Shown: positions 1 to 8,894 of the stretch, piece by piece
Layout: the number at the start of each line of letters is the position of its first letter
Numbering within the stretch: position 1 is the stretch's first letter
Assembly: GCF_000299355.1 (NCBI RefSeq)
Contig: NC_018664.1
Span: 865,115 to 929,114, forward strand
Reading direction: 5' to 3'
Length of the DNA: 64,000 nt
DNA from: Gottschalkia acidurici 9a
GTDB taxonomy: Bacteria; Bacillota; Clostridia; Tissierellales; Gottschalkiaceae
Position numbers and translations under genes: made by a program
The notes under the pieces: generated by a model
Told to the model about the DNA's origin: nothing
Seen by the model: only the letters and a program-made list of their open reading frames with translations
Database searches by the model: none

Positions 1-1236
1 TTTGTTGATAAGGATTTTAAAGTGCTATTTTGTATTATAATATTTATTCTTTTGAGTTCAACTATATCAGGACAATTAGTAGTAAATATTCTTACAGATA
101 ATTATAGAAAAGAAATGATAGAACATGACTATAAGATTGCAGGATATTTATACCAAAATAATATTGATCAGTCTGAAATTATAAATGCCTTTACTATATC
201 AAAGACAGAAAAAGAGTTTGAGCTGGGAAAAGAGATATTGAAAATGGCAGGATATAATGATAGTATACAGAATAATTTAATTCCTCAAATAAAAAACTTT
301 CATCAAAAGTATTCAATACTCTTTATGATAACTTCTATATTTTTTTCTATAACTATTATCACTGCCTTATTAATCTTTGACACACATCAACAAAGAAAAA
401 TTGAAAAAGCCAGTAAAGATATTTCAAAATTTATGGATGGAGATATAAGAATACGCTTAGATGACAATAAGGAGGGAAATTTGTCAAAACTTTTTACCTC
501 TATTAATAGAATGGCAACATCTTTAACATCACATATATTAAAAGAAAAGCAAAACAGAGAGTTTTTAAAAGACATAATTTCAGATATATCACATCAGTTA
601 AAAACTCCTATTGCTGCACTAAAGATGTATAATGAGATTATAATAGATGAAAAAATAGAAAATGAAGTAGTACATAATTTTGCACTTAAAAGTGATAGCG
701 AATTAAGTCGTATGGAAAGTTTGATTCAGAGTCTGTTAAAACTAGCAAGGTTAGATGCAGGCACCATCGAACTTGATAGAAAAAATCATAATTTAAAAAG
801 TTCTCTTGAACAATTGATAAAAAGATTCTATACTTGTGCTGAACTAGAAAATAAGTTACTCATACTAAATTGTAATGATAATATTATTTTAAACTTTGAT
901 GAAGAGTGGTTACTAGAAGCTATAAGCAATATAATTAAGAATGCATTAGACCACACTGCGTGTAATGGCATAGTTGAAATTATATGTGATAAAACATTTT
1001 TATCAACAACTATAACAATCAAAGATAATGGAAGTGGTATTCATTCAGAAGACATTTACTATGTTTTTAAAAAGTTTTATAGAAGTAGATTTTCAAAAAA
1101 TAAACAAGGAATAGGTATTGGACTTACTTTTTCTAAATTTATCGTAGAAAAACATGGCGGAACCATAGCTGTTGAAAGTGAACTAGACAAAGGAACTATT
1201 TTTTATTTAACCTTCCCTAAACTTACTAATATGTAA
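1..1236 (+). CDS. Sensor histidine kinase (5' end outside window)
   Basis: Membrane sensor kinase that would phosphorylate a response regulator probably encoded just upstream of the window. The frame is open from base 1, so the gene is cut by the window edge; the GTG at 22 is only the first start codon visible. A membrane segment lies near residues 100-122 (counted from 22), followed by a HAMP-like linker, the phospho-acceptor H-box (SDISHQLKTPIAALK), an N-box (NIIKNALDHT) and the ATP-binding G boxes (DNGSGI, GIGIGL). The ABC ATPase and permease that follow on the same strand form the classical kinase plus ABC module, which usually senses and exports antimicrobial peptides or lipid-targeting drugs. 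The ligand is not visible. Confidence 0.88.
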   Translation, partial: FVDKDFKVLFCIIIFILLSSTISGQLVVNILTDNYRKEMIEHDYKIAGYLYQNNIDQSEIINAFTISKTEKEFELGKEILKMAGYNDSIQNNLIPQIKNFHQKYSILFMITSIFFSITIITALLIFDTHQQRKIEKASKDISKFMDGDIRIRLDDNKEGNLSKLFTSINRMATSLTSHILKEKQNREFLKDIISDISHQLKTPIAALKMYNEIIIDEKIENEVVHNFALKSDSELSRMESLIQSLLKLARLDAGTIELDRKNHNLKSSLEQLIKRFYTCAELENKLLILNCNDNIILNFDEEWLLEAISNIIKNALDHTACNGIVEIICDKTFLSTTITIKDNGSGIHSEDIYYVFKKFYRSRFSKNKQGIGIGLTFSKFIVEKHGGTIAVESELDKGTIFYLTFPKLTNM

Positions 1237-1308
1237 GATTAAATTCACTTGTAAGTAAGATTACTATATTATTATCTTTTTAAAAGAACAGTGAGTGAGG
1301 TGCTTATA

Positions 1309-1989
1309 TTGGATATATTAGTAACTGAAAATTTGTGTAAAACATATGGAAAAGGTGAAACAAAGGTAGAAGCATTAAAGAACGTGACAATTTCTGTTGC
1401 AAAAGGAGAATTTGTTGCTATCGTAGGACCATCAGGCTCAGGAAAAAGTACACTTCTTAATATGCTTGGAGCATTAGATGTGCCTACATCAGGAAAGGTA
1501 TTTTTAGATGGTAATGATATATTTACTATGAAAGAAAAAGAACTAACAGTTTTTCGCAGACGCAATATCGGATTTGTTTTCCAATCTTATAACTTAGTAC
1601 CAGAATTAAATGTTGAAGAGAATATTACATTACCTTTATTGCTTGACTATAAAAAACCAGATAAGAACTATATTGAAGAATTGCTAGAAGTCCTTGGATT
1701 AACGGAGAGAAAACACCATCTTACTAATCAATTATCGGGTGGACAGCAACAACGTGTAGCTATTGGTAGAGCCCTAGCAACTAAACCCTCTATTATTTTA
1801 GCAGATGAACCAACTGGAAATCTTGATACTAAAAACACTAAAGATGTAATTGATCTATTGAAGTTATCTGTTCAGAGATATAATCAGACTTTAATAATGA
1901 TAACTCATAATCCAAATATAGCTTCATTTGCAGACCGAGTTTTAAATGTAGAGGATGGTATTGTAACAGAATTGGGGTGTGTTAAATAA
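1309..1989 (+). CDS. ABC transporter ATP-binding protein, MacB/Bce type
   Basis: ATPase subunit that powers the adjacent permease. Walker A (GPSGSGKST), ABC signature (LSGGQQQR), Walker B (IILADEPTG) and the H-loop (MITHN) are all present. Length about 226 residues is normal for this family. I choose the TTG at 1309 because GAGGTG lies six bases upstream; an in-frame GTG at 1291 has no such site. The stop codon overlaps the permease start (TAATG), so the two are translationally coupled. Substrate unknown; by family and by the kinase upstream, peptide resistance is an inference. Confidence 0.92.
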   Translation: MDILVTENLCKTYGKGETKVEALKNVTISVAKGEFVAIVGPSGSGKSTLLNMLGALDVPTSGKVFLDGNDIFTMKEKELTVFRRRNIGFVFQSYNLVPELNVEENITLPLLLDYKKPDKNYIEELLEVLGLTERKHHLTNQLSGGQQQRVAIGRALATKPSIILADEPTGNLDTKNTKDVIDLLKLSVQRYNQTLIMITHNPNIASFADRVLNVEDGIVTELGCVK

Positions 1990-4403
1990 TGAAAGTCTAT
2001 CTTGACTTTGCCTCAAAGTATTTAAAGGTTCATAAGAAGAAAACACGATTAACTGTTATTAGTGTTGCAATATCTGTTGCTCTTATTACAGGAATATTCT
2101 CTATGTTGGATATTTTCTTACGATTTGAAAGGATACAGGTAATAAATGATGTAGGGAATTATCATCTTTTGATTAAAGATGCGTCTGAAGAAGATATATC
2201 TATAATATCAAGTCGCATTGATGTACAAAATTCAGGAACATGGTTAACTTTTGAAGATGGAAGTATAGAAAATGTAAAGTGTAAGTTAGGAGCAATTGAC
2301 GAAAAATTTGCTACAAATATGAATTTAAAGGTTGCTGAGGGAAGATATCCTACAAATAAAAATGAAATTATGTTAGAAAAATGGGCAACAGAAGTATTTA
2401 ATAAGAATTTAAAAGTAAATGATAGTGTTAAGATTGCCTTTTCAGATAATATTGAAAGAGAATTTGTGATAAGTGGTATATATAATGACTTAGGAAATAT
2501 GAAAGCATCAGGAATACCAGGAGTAATTATGTCTACTAGTGGTGCTAAAGATATAATGGTAAAAAAACAAAGCCTTTATCTTATAGAGTTTAAAAATGGA
2601 GCTAATATAATTAAAGCAGAAAACGATATAAAGAAATTATTAGATATACCAGATGATAATATAGGACGTAACGAACGTTTACTTGCTATTATGGGGCAAA
2701 GTACAAATAACACAGTTATGGGATTATATATTACTGGATCGGTATTATTTTTTATTGTTCTCATTGCTGGTGTTATGATGATATATAATACATTTAATAT
2801 TTCTATTATGGAAAGAGTAAGACAGTTTGGACTCTTAAGATGTATTGGTGCATCAAAGTCACAAATTAAAAAATTAGTTAGAAGAGAAGCTTTTATTATA
2901 GTTATTAAAGCAATACCTATTGGATTGCTTATAGGTATGTTTTTGACTTTTGTTTGTTCAGCTATATTGAAGCTTTTTAATAAAAATCTTTTTTCTGACA
3001 TTTCACTATTTACCTTTAGCACTATAGGAATAGTTTCAGGAATTTTAATTGGTTTTTTTACTGTATTCATAGCGTCACTTTTACCAGCTAAAAAAGCATC
3101 ACGGATTTCTCCTGTAAATGCAGTAACAGGAAGTGAAGACATAAAAGTTTTTAAGAAAAAGAAACTAGGTACATTGACTAAAATACTTCATGCCGAAATT
3201 GCAATGGGAATAAATAATGCTATTATGAAAAAGAAAACTCTTTTTTTAATGTCATGTTCTATAGCTATAAGTATTGTCATGTTTTTAGGATTTCAGGTAT
3301 TTATTGACTTTCTTAATATAAGTCTTAAAACTACTAAACCATATACACCAGACATTACACTTGTATCAGAAGAAGGTATAAATAATGATTTGTATAAAAA
3401 GTTAGAAAAAATTGATGGTGTTAAAAGGGTTTATGGAAGAATGTTTGATTATGTAAATGCTACTTTCGACTCAAATAGACTAACTGAATCATATAAAAAG
3501 GACATGGGAAATATTACAATTAAGGATGATAGTTTATTTATTCCTCCTGAAAAATCTTGGCTCATATCTTATGATAGAAATCAATTAAACTGGGCGAAAG
3601 AAGATTTAGTTGATGGAGAACTGTCGGAAGATAAACTTAATAAAGAGAATGGTATAATAGCGGTTGCTATGAATTTAAGAAATAATATTTCTATACAAAC
3701 AGCTGACCTGAAACTTGGAGATAAAATTTATCTTCAAACTTCTAATGGAGTAAAAGAAATGAAAGTAATGGGTATAATACGCTCTGTTCCATTTAGTAGT
3801 TCTCAACTAAATTTAGCTACATTCATAACTACAGAAAAGCAGTTTACAGAACTAACTGGTAAATCACAGTTTAAAACTATTGATATTCAACTTGACAAAA
3901 AATATCAAGATCAAACAGTTAATAAAATAAAGGATGCCACAAATGATTCAATTACTTTCTTGGATTCACGTCAACAAAATGCTGAAATGGATCAAACTTT
4001 TTTTACTATGGCAGTTTTTATATATGGGTTCGTTATAGTAATTGCTTTGATAAGTATTTTAAATATAATAAATACTATGAATACAAGTGTTGAGTCTAAG
4101 GTTAGATACTTAGGGGTAATGAGGGCTATAGGCATGTCAGATACTCAATTGAATAAGATGGTTTTAATTGAAGCTACCACATATAGTTTTATAGGATGCA
4201 TCTCAGGCTTTATAATTGGAACCTTGCTACAAAGAACATTAATTTCAAACTTCCTTTCACATTACCATGTAGTTTGGAAACTTCCTTTCATTCAAATTGC
4301 ATTGATATTAATAATAACTATAGCTATGACACTAGTTTCTATTTTAGGGCCATTGAAACGTATTAAAAATAAAAGAATTTCAGAAATAATAGGATCAATA
4401 TAA
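1989..4403 (+). CDS. ABC transporter permease with two FtsX domains
   Basis: Membrane partner of the ATPase at 1309-1989. The 804-residue protein has the duplicated FtsX/MacB_PCD layout: an N-terminal membrane helix (about 20-42), an extracellular domain, three helices (about 245-370), then a second repeat with a helix near 415, another extracellular domain and three terminal helices (about 680-800). The cytoplasmic motif after each first helix (RQFGLLRCIGASKSQIKK; RYLGVMRAIGMSDTQLNK) is typical of FtsX domains. Such permeases often work by mechanotransmission on peptides or lipids, not by simple substrate passage. It is distantly related to the permeases at 44404 and 49374. Confidence 0.9.
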   Translation: MKVYLDFASKYLKVHKKKTRLTVISVAISVALITGIFSMLDIFLRFERIQVINDVGNYHLLIKDASEEDISIISSRIDVQNSGTWLTFEDGSIENVKCKLGAIDEKFATNMNLKVAEGRYPTNKNEIMLEKWATEVFNKNLKVNDSVKIAFSDNIEREFVISGIYNDLGNMKASGIPGVIMSTSGAKDIMVKKQSLYLIEFKNGANIIKAENDIKKLLDIPDDNIGRNERLLAIMGQSTNNTVMGLYITGSVLFFIVLIAGVMMIYNTFNISIMERVRQFGLLRCIGASKSQIKKLVRREAFIIVIKAIPIGLLIGMFLTFVCSAILKLFNKNLFSDISLFTFSTIGIVSGILIGFFTVFIASLLPAKKASRISPVNAVTGSEDIKVFKKKKLGTLTKILHAEIAMGINNAIMKKKTLFLMSCSIAISIVMFLGFQVFIDFLNISLKTTKPYTPDITLVSEEGINNDLYKKLEKIDGVKRVYGRMFDYVNATFDSNRLTESYKKDMGNITIKDDSLFIPPEKSWLISYDRNQLNWAKEDLVDGELSEDKLNKENGIIAVAMNLRNNISIQTADLKLGDKIYLQTSNGVKEMKVMGIIRSVPFSSSQLNLATFITTEKQFTELTGKSQFKTIDIQLDKKYQDQTVNKIKDATNDSITFLDSRQQNAEMDQTFFTMAVFIYGFVIVIALISILNIINTMNTSVESKVRYLGVMRAIGMSDTQLNKMVLIEATTYSFIGCISGFIIGTLLQRTLISNFLSHYHVVWKLPFIQIALILIITIAMTLVSILGPLKRIKNKRISEIIGSI

Positions 4404-5255
4404 TATTTTAGGGTTAAGTAGAAAATAAACTAATGATAGGAAAAGTAAAGTTTATACTTCTAGATACATAACGTTACTCTAAGAGGAAAGTAAATATATT
4501 GATTTATTAAAATTTGTTTGCAAAACACTTAGTGGAGATTTAACAATATAACATTTAAAAAATAATATCCAGAACCTATTTATATTGTATATGGGGTTTG
4601 GATATTATTTTTTTGAGAATAAGAGAAAAATTTTAATTGTGAAGATCATAGATTTAAGCATTTATTTAACTTTTTAAGAAGTAATTTTAATATTATCATA
4701 TCTTGCAGTTTTTAATCTTAATTTTATTTAATATTTCAAACTAAATCTTTAAATATCCAGTTTATCTAATCTATCTCTCTTATACATATTTGAAACTTCT
4801 AAAATTCACTTCTAAAAATATTTATACTATCTGGTAAAGGTTTTACAATGGTTAACATACGTAAAAGTAAAAATTAGATAATCTTTAGGCGTATATCTTT
4901 TAATGTTTTTAAATAATTGTATTAGCTATAATTCTATAATAGTATCAAACGTTAATTATATAAATTATGTACTAATTATAAATATAAAATAACGAATATT
5001 ACCAAAATATGATAACTTATTATATATATATATATAAATCATTTTAGTATAGTAATATGAAAACAAGAAGTGATAAAAATTGTATATACATTTAACTTAT
5101 ATAACTACTAACTAAATATTTACACTTTTGAAAATATAATTGAGTAATATATAAACTAAGATGTATAAAAAAATATTTATATAAGGTATAACGATATTAA
5201 AAATAAATTAGTTATTAATATATGGTGTAATTATAAAACTAGACATGATATTTTA
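4404..5255. other. AT-rich intergenic region
   Basis: About 850 bases without a supportable gene. It holds the terminator at 4561-4613 and then long A/T-rich sequence with alternating TA runs near 5023-5037. No ribosome binding site with a reading frame was found until the peptide gene at 5384. Confidence 0.6.
4561..4613 (+). terminator. Intrinsic terminator
   Basis: Stem AATAATATCC...AACC pairs with GG.TTTGGATATTATT and is followed by TTTTTT. It lies about 160 bases after the permease stop and would end the kinase-ABC operon. Confidence 0.75.
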
Positions 5256-5284
5256 TTGGACAAGTATAACATTATTTATACTAT
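5256..5284 (+). promoter_or_regulatory. Putative sigma-A promoter of the RiPP locus
   Basis: TTGGAC (5256-5261) and TACTAT (5279-5284) are separated by 17 bases, about 100 bases upstream of the precursor ATG. It is the best promoter-like pair before the peptide gene. Confidence 0.5.
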
Positions 5285-5383
5285 AGAAAATATGTTCACA
5301 CCTGTATATTAACCATATAGATAGAAAGAAATATATTTATGCTATATAAGCTATTATAAAAAATATGAAGGGAGTTAGATAAA

Positions 5384-5512
5384 ATGAAAGATAATAACTT
5401 AATTAAACCTATCAATGAGGAGATAACTGAGGATAAAAATGATTGGATACTATGTGGTAATGACGATGTGTGTGATGACTGTATAGGAATCTGTGATCCA
5501 ACATTTCATTAA
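5384..5512 (+). CDS. Small Cys-containing RiPP precursor peptide
   Basis: A 42-residue peptide with a good ribosome binding site (GAAGGGAG, about eight bases before ATG). The first 21 residues are a charged leader ending KNDW. The C-terminal half is acidic and holds four cysteines at 24, 30, 33 and 37 in the pattern C-x5-C-x2-C-x3-C, with the tail CDPTFH. It directly precedes four radical SAM/SPASM maturases, so it is very likely their substrate, with the cysteines as sites of thioether (sactipeptide or ranthipeptide) links. It resembles in size and setting the clostridial Cys-rich peptides made with CcpM/SCIFF-type maturases, but I cannot assign it to a named family. Its product and activity are unknown. 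Confidence 0.75.
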   Translation: MKDNNLIKPINEEITEDKNDWILCGNDDVCDDCIGICDPTFH

Positions 5513-5522
5513 AAACTAAAGA

Positions 5523-5567
5523 TACACATTTATTAAAATTAATTAATTAACTAATAAATAATGTGTT
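5523..5567 (+). terminator. Hairpin after the precursor gene
   Basis: ACACAT and TTATTA pair with TAATAA and ATGTGT around an ATTAATTAATT core, followed by TTTTA. Placed ten bases after the precursor stop, it could be a leaky terminator that makes precursor mRNA more abundant than maturase mRNA. Confidence 0.5.
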
Positions 5568-5621
5568 TTAGGTGATACATACAAAACACAAGTAAAAACA
5601 TAAATATATTTCTTCTAATAA

Positions 5622-5657
5622 AATAGTAAGTATAGACTATAGTCTATACTTACTATT
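5622..5657. repeat. Perfect 36-bp palindrome
   Basis: The 36 bases centred on 5639/5640 equal their own reverse complement (half-site AATAGTAAGTATAGACTA, then T/A at the centre). As RNA it folds into a stem of about 16 bp; it has no T tract, so it looks like an mRNA processing or stability element, or a dimeric protein site, and not a plain terminator. It ends ten bases before the Shine-Dalgarno of the first maturase. Confidence 0.9.
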
Positions 5658-5667
5658 AATAATTATA

Positions 5668-5706
5668 AGGAGGAAGTCAGAATAAATCTGACAAAATTAA
5701 ATTATG
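5668..5706 (+). promoter_or_regulatory. Shine-Dalgarno with hairpin in the spacer
   Basis: A perfect AGGAGG (5668-5673) lies 30 bases from the ATG at 5704. An in-frame stop (TAA 5698-5700) and the lack of ATG, GTG or TTG nearer to it rule out another start. Between them GTCAGA (5676-5681) and TCTGAC (5687-5692) form a six-bp stem with loop ATAAA. Folding it would reduce the effective spacing to about 13 bases. Confidence 0.7.
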
Positions 5707-7095
5707 CATCCTATAAATACCAACTCATATGAAATACTTAATTATAATAGCAAAAAATTTATTTTCATTGGAAACTATAAAACTTTATTCGAATACACAG
5801 ATTTACTTAATGACATTTTAAAACTTCTATCTAATCATAATGATGATGAAATAGTTAATAAGTTAGAAGGAAAGTATTCTAGTAAGCTTGTAAGAGAACA
5901 AGTTTCTATTATAAAGGAATGGATATTAAAGATTAATTCTCATAATGAAAATCAATATAATTTAAATAATAACATTGAAAGAGATTATTGGCACAAAGAA
6001 AAAGTGCTTAAATCATTATGGTTAAATATATCCCATGATTGTAACTTGAGATGTATATACTGTTATGGAGATGGTGGAAATTATGGAAAAAGAACAGAAC
6101 TTATGACTGTCGAAAAGGCTAAAGAAATAATTGATTATTGGTTTAAGTATTTAAATAAAGAGTCCAAAGAAGTAAATGTTGTTTTTTTTGGAGGAGAACC
6201 TTTAATGAACAAAGATGTTCTATTTTTTGCTGTAGACTATATAAATAATTTAATTGGCCATAACAAAAATATCAAATACATGTTGACGACTAATGCTACT
6301 ATTATGGATAGTAAACTTTTGGACTTGTTTACTAAAAATAAATTTAGTATTACTCTTAGTATTGATGGTGAGAAAGAAATACAAGATAAAAATAGACCAT
6401 ATTGTTCTGGTGAAGGAACTTTTAATAAAGTTATAGAAACTATAGGTTTGTTGAAAAAAAGTTATAATAAATTAACCGCAAGATTAACTTTAACACATGA
6501 TAATGTTCCAAGATTAAAACAATCTATAGAAGATTTATGGAACTTAGGTATTACAAATGTTAACTTTGAAATAGTTTCTTCTAAAGACAAAAGTCTTAAA
6601 TTAACAGAAGAAGATATCAAAATATTAAAACCACAAATACAGGATTTGGCAAAAATAACCTATCGTAATATTATTGATAATAATAATAAATATATTTTGA
6701 CCTTTATAAAATACGGAAAAATATTACATAATTATTTGGATAATAGCTGTACTTTCTATTCTAAAAATAGTCTAATGGTAGATCCTGACGGCGAAATTTT
6801 CAAATGTCATAGATTGATTGAACAAGAAGAATTTATGGTTGGAAATATATCGAATGAACTAGACTGGGGAAAGTATAATAAAAATAAAAACACAAATTCA
6901 AAATGTGATGATTGTTGGATAAATAAATTATGCTTTCAATGTCCGCAGATAAACTATACATTTAATAACAATATTTATGACCCATATGAATTATCATGTG
7001 AGCTTACAAAAATAATTGTTGAAGAAAGTCTAAAATTATATTGTAGTATATATGAAAATTATCCTAAGCTATTAAGTCAAATTTATAAATGCTAG
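5704..7095 (+). CDS. Radical SAM/SPASM peptide maturase 1
   Basis: Predicted iron-sulfur enzyme that modifies the precursor peptide. Residues 1-90 are probably a peptide-binding (RRE/PqqD-like) region. The radical SAM cluster motif CNLRCIYC puts Cys at 113, 117 and 120, followed by GGEPLMN. From residue 349 a SPASM region holds many further cysteines (DPDGEIFKCHR, CDDCWINKLCFQC) for two auxiliary clusters. The hallmark SHDCNLRC.YC..DGG is shared with the clostridial Cys-rich-peptide and SCIFF maturases. The 463 residues are normal for the family. Closest relatives in the window are the maturases at 8895 and 10325. Its last codons form part of a long hairpin (7070-7117), and its start uses the structured ribosome binding site. 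Confidence 0.88.
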   Translation: MHPINTNSYEILNYNSKKFIFIGNYKTLFEYTDLLNDILKLLSNHNDDEIVNKLEGKYSSKLVREQVSIIKEWILKINSHNENQYNLNNNIERDYWHKEKVLKSLWLNISHDCNLRCIYCYGDGGNYGKRTELMTVEKAKEIIDYWFKYLNKESKEVNVVFFGGEPLMNKDVLFFAVDYINNLIGHNKNIKYMLTTNATIMDSKLLDLFTKNKFSITLSIDGEKEIQDKNRPYCSGEGTFNKVIETIGLLKKSYNKLTARLTLTHDNVPRLKQSIEDLWNLGITNVNFEIVSSKDKSLKLTEEDIKILKPQIQDLAKITYRNIIDNNNKYILTFIKYGKILHNYLDNSCTFYSKNSLMVDPDGEIFKCHRLIEQEEFMVGNISNELDWGKYNKNKNTNSKCDDCWINKLCFQCPQINYTFNNNIYDPYELSCELTKIIVEESLKLYCSIYENYPKLLSQIYKC

Positions 7096-7117
7096 TATTT
7101 ATAAATTTGACTTAATA
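7070..7117 (+). repeat. Perfect 21-bp stem-loop across the stop codon of maturase 1
   Basis: Bases 7070-7090 and 7097-7117 are exact reverse complements with a six-base loop GCTAGT that contains part of the TAG stop (7093-7095). There is no T tract after it, so it is more likely a 3' stability or processing element than a terminator. Confidence 0.9.
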
Positions 7118-7540
7118 GTAAGGCCTTAAAGAAAGAGAGAAAGAAATAAATATTTTTTTATTAGCTAAGAAAGGCATTCAAATATAAAAAGATATAAGAA
7201 AAACTTTTAGTAAAATTAACGTAAGTGTCTACTTTTATTATTTATGTAAAATCTACTGTAAAACATTTCTCACAACTTCTTTTTCTCACTTATTAATATC
7301 TCTGTTACAAAAATAATTACGTTTTAGATTATATTATTAAGAAATATATGGAACTCATAGTTAGTATAACCGTATTCTTTATATCGTTATTGTTGTGACA
7401 TATTTACTTTAATAGAAGGGCATATAAGTTTAAATAAAAGTTTAACAATCAAAAAGTGCACTTTTAAATAAGATACAGTAAAAAGTTTAAACCAATACAA
7501 TAAGAATAGATATATTAAAATTTCTTAGTTAAAGAAAGTT
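7118..7540. other. Gap between maturases 1 and 2
   Basis: About 420 bases with no supportable gene; I looked for a second Cys-rich peptide on both strands and did not find one. A clear AGGAGG before the next gene closes the gap. Confidence 0.55.
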
Positions 7541-7557
7541 AGGAGGAATAAGAAAAA

Positions 7558-8877
7558 ATGTTTCATACTATAGATATAAATAAAAGGAAATACTTATTTT
7601 TACCTAATTCCCTTTTTTTATTTGATTTTGATAGTGAAATAATGCAAATTGCAAATGATATAGGAAAAATAGATGGATTTAATAATAGAATTGATACTAA
7701 TAATAAGAAAGTTATTAAAGATTATTTAGAAAAAGATAAAAAGGCGGAACAATATAACAAAGAATTTATTAATAAATTTAACAGTAGCAAAATTAGAATA
7801 ACTGGGTGTGAAATTAATGTATTTTATGGATGTAATCTTGCGTGTAAATATTGCTTTGCATGTGATGGAGGACACGGAAAACAATATACTATGACAAAAG
7901 AGATTGCTAGGAAAACAATAGATTATATTTTAGATAACTCTGAAGAATCCCCAAAAATAAAAGTTACAATAATAGGAGGAGAGCCCCTATTAAATATGTC
8001 AGCGTTTAAGGAGATAATTGAATATGGTAGTATAGAAGCTAAAAAAAGGAACAAAAAAATATATTTTGCTACAACTACAAATGGAACATTGTTAGATGCT
8101 AATAACGTTAATATATTTGAAAAACACAATATCCCTTATATGGTTAGCTTAGACAGTCACATAAAGGAAACTAACGATTATCTAAGACCAGGTAAAAATG
8201 GAGAAAGTTCCTACGATGATATTATGAGTAATTGGCCACTTATAACTAAGACAAAAAAAAGCAGTGTTCACGTTACAGTAACTCCACATAATAAAAATAT
8301 ATTTGAAATAGCACAAAACTTATTTGACCAAGGTGTGTATCATATACACTTTTTTGAAGTTAAAACTGATAATGAAGATCTACAATTTACAGTAGATGAT
8401 ATAGAATACCTAAAAAAAGAATATGAAAAATTGTCTGATTTAATAATACAAAAAATAACAGAAGGTAAGAATATTAGCTGTTATCCATTACTAAATTATT
8501 TAGATAAACTTCACTATAAGAAACCTGTATTCCTAACATGCGGTACATTCAATAATAGAGTTTCATTTGCTCCAGATGGAAATATTTATCCATGTGATAT
8601 GCTTATGTGGGACAAGTATAAAATTGGTAATATAAATGAAGGAATTTATAAGGATAGAATTATAGAAATAAAGGAGCTCTTAAATAATGAAGATAACTGT
8701 GAAGAATGTTGGGCTAGATACTTGTGTGGTGGTGAATGTTTAGCAGATAAGCTTTGGGAAAATAAAGAACAGAAAGCTTTAAGATGTGATCTAAAAAGAC
8801 ATGTTCTATCTTTAAAATTGTATATTTATGATTATATTGTTAAAAACTTTAAAGATTTTGATTTTAATAAATACTAG
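7558..8877 (+). CDS. Radical SAM/SPASM peptide maturase 2
   Basis: Second predicted peptide maturase, 439 residues, with AGGAGG upstream of ATG. Radical SAM cysteines are at 92, 96 and 99 (GCNLACKYCFACDGG), followed by GGEPLLN. The C-terminal SPASM region has CGTFNNRVSFAPDGNIYPC, then CEECWARYLCGGEC and CDLKRH. It is the most divergent of the four: the short N-terminal region starts with a peptide-binding-like strand pattern (KYLFLPNSLFLFDFDSE), and it lacks the SHDCNLRC form. It may act on a different residue or step. Follows a 460-base gap but is tightly linked to the next gene (18 bases). Confidence 0.87.
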   Translation: MFHTIDINKRKYLFLPNSLFLFDFDSEIMQIANDIGKIDGFNNRIDTNNKKVIKDYLEKDKKAEQYNKEFINKFNSSKIRITGCEINVFYGCNLACKYCFACDGGHGKQYTMTKEIARKTIDYILDNSEESPKIKVTIIGGEPLLNMSAFKEIIEYGSIEAKKRNKKIYFATTTNGTLLDANNVNIFEKHNIPYMVSLDSHIKETNDYLRPGKNGESSYDDIMSNWPLITKTKKSSVHVTVTPHNKNIFEIAQNLFDQGVYHIHFFEVKTDNEDLQFTVDDIEYLKKEYEKLSDLIIQKITEGKNISCYPLLNYLDKLHYKKPVFLTCGTFNNRVSFAPDGNIYPCDMLMWDKYKIGNINEGIYKDRIIEIKELLNNEDNCEECWARYLCGGECLADKLWENKEQKALRCDLKRHVLSLKLYIYDYIVKNFKDFDFNKY

Positions 8878-8894
8878 TACTATAGGAGGAACTA

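Noticed and set aside
2576-3142. Long minus-strand open frame inside the ABC permease
   Set aside because: It is the antisense shadow of a hydrophobic gene; no ribosome binding site and no protein-family pattern.
5023-5037. TA-repeat microsatellite before the RiPP locus
   Set aside because: Short alternating TA in very AT-rich intergenic DNA is expected and shows no promoter or phase-variation setting.
7118-7540. Second RiPP precursor in the gap between maturases 1 and 2
   Set aside because: All frames give only short peptides without cysteines or ribosome binding sites.
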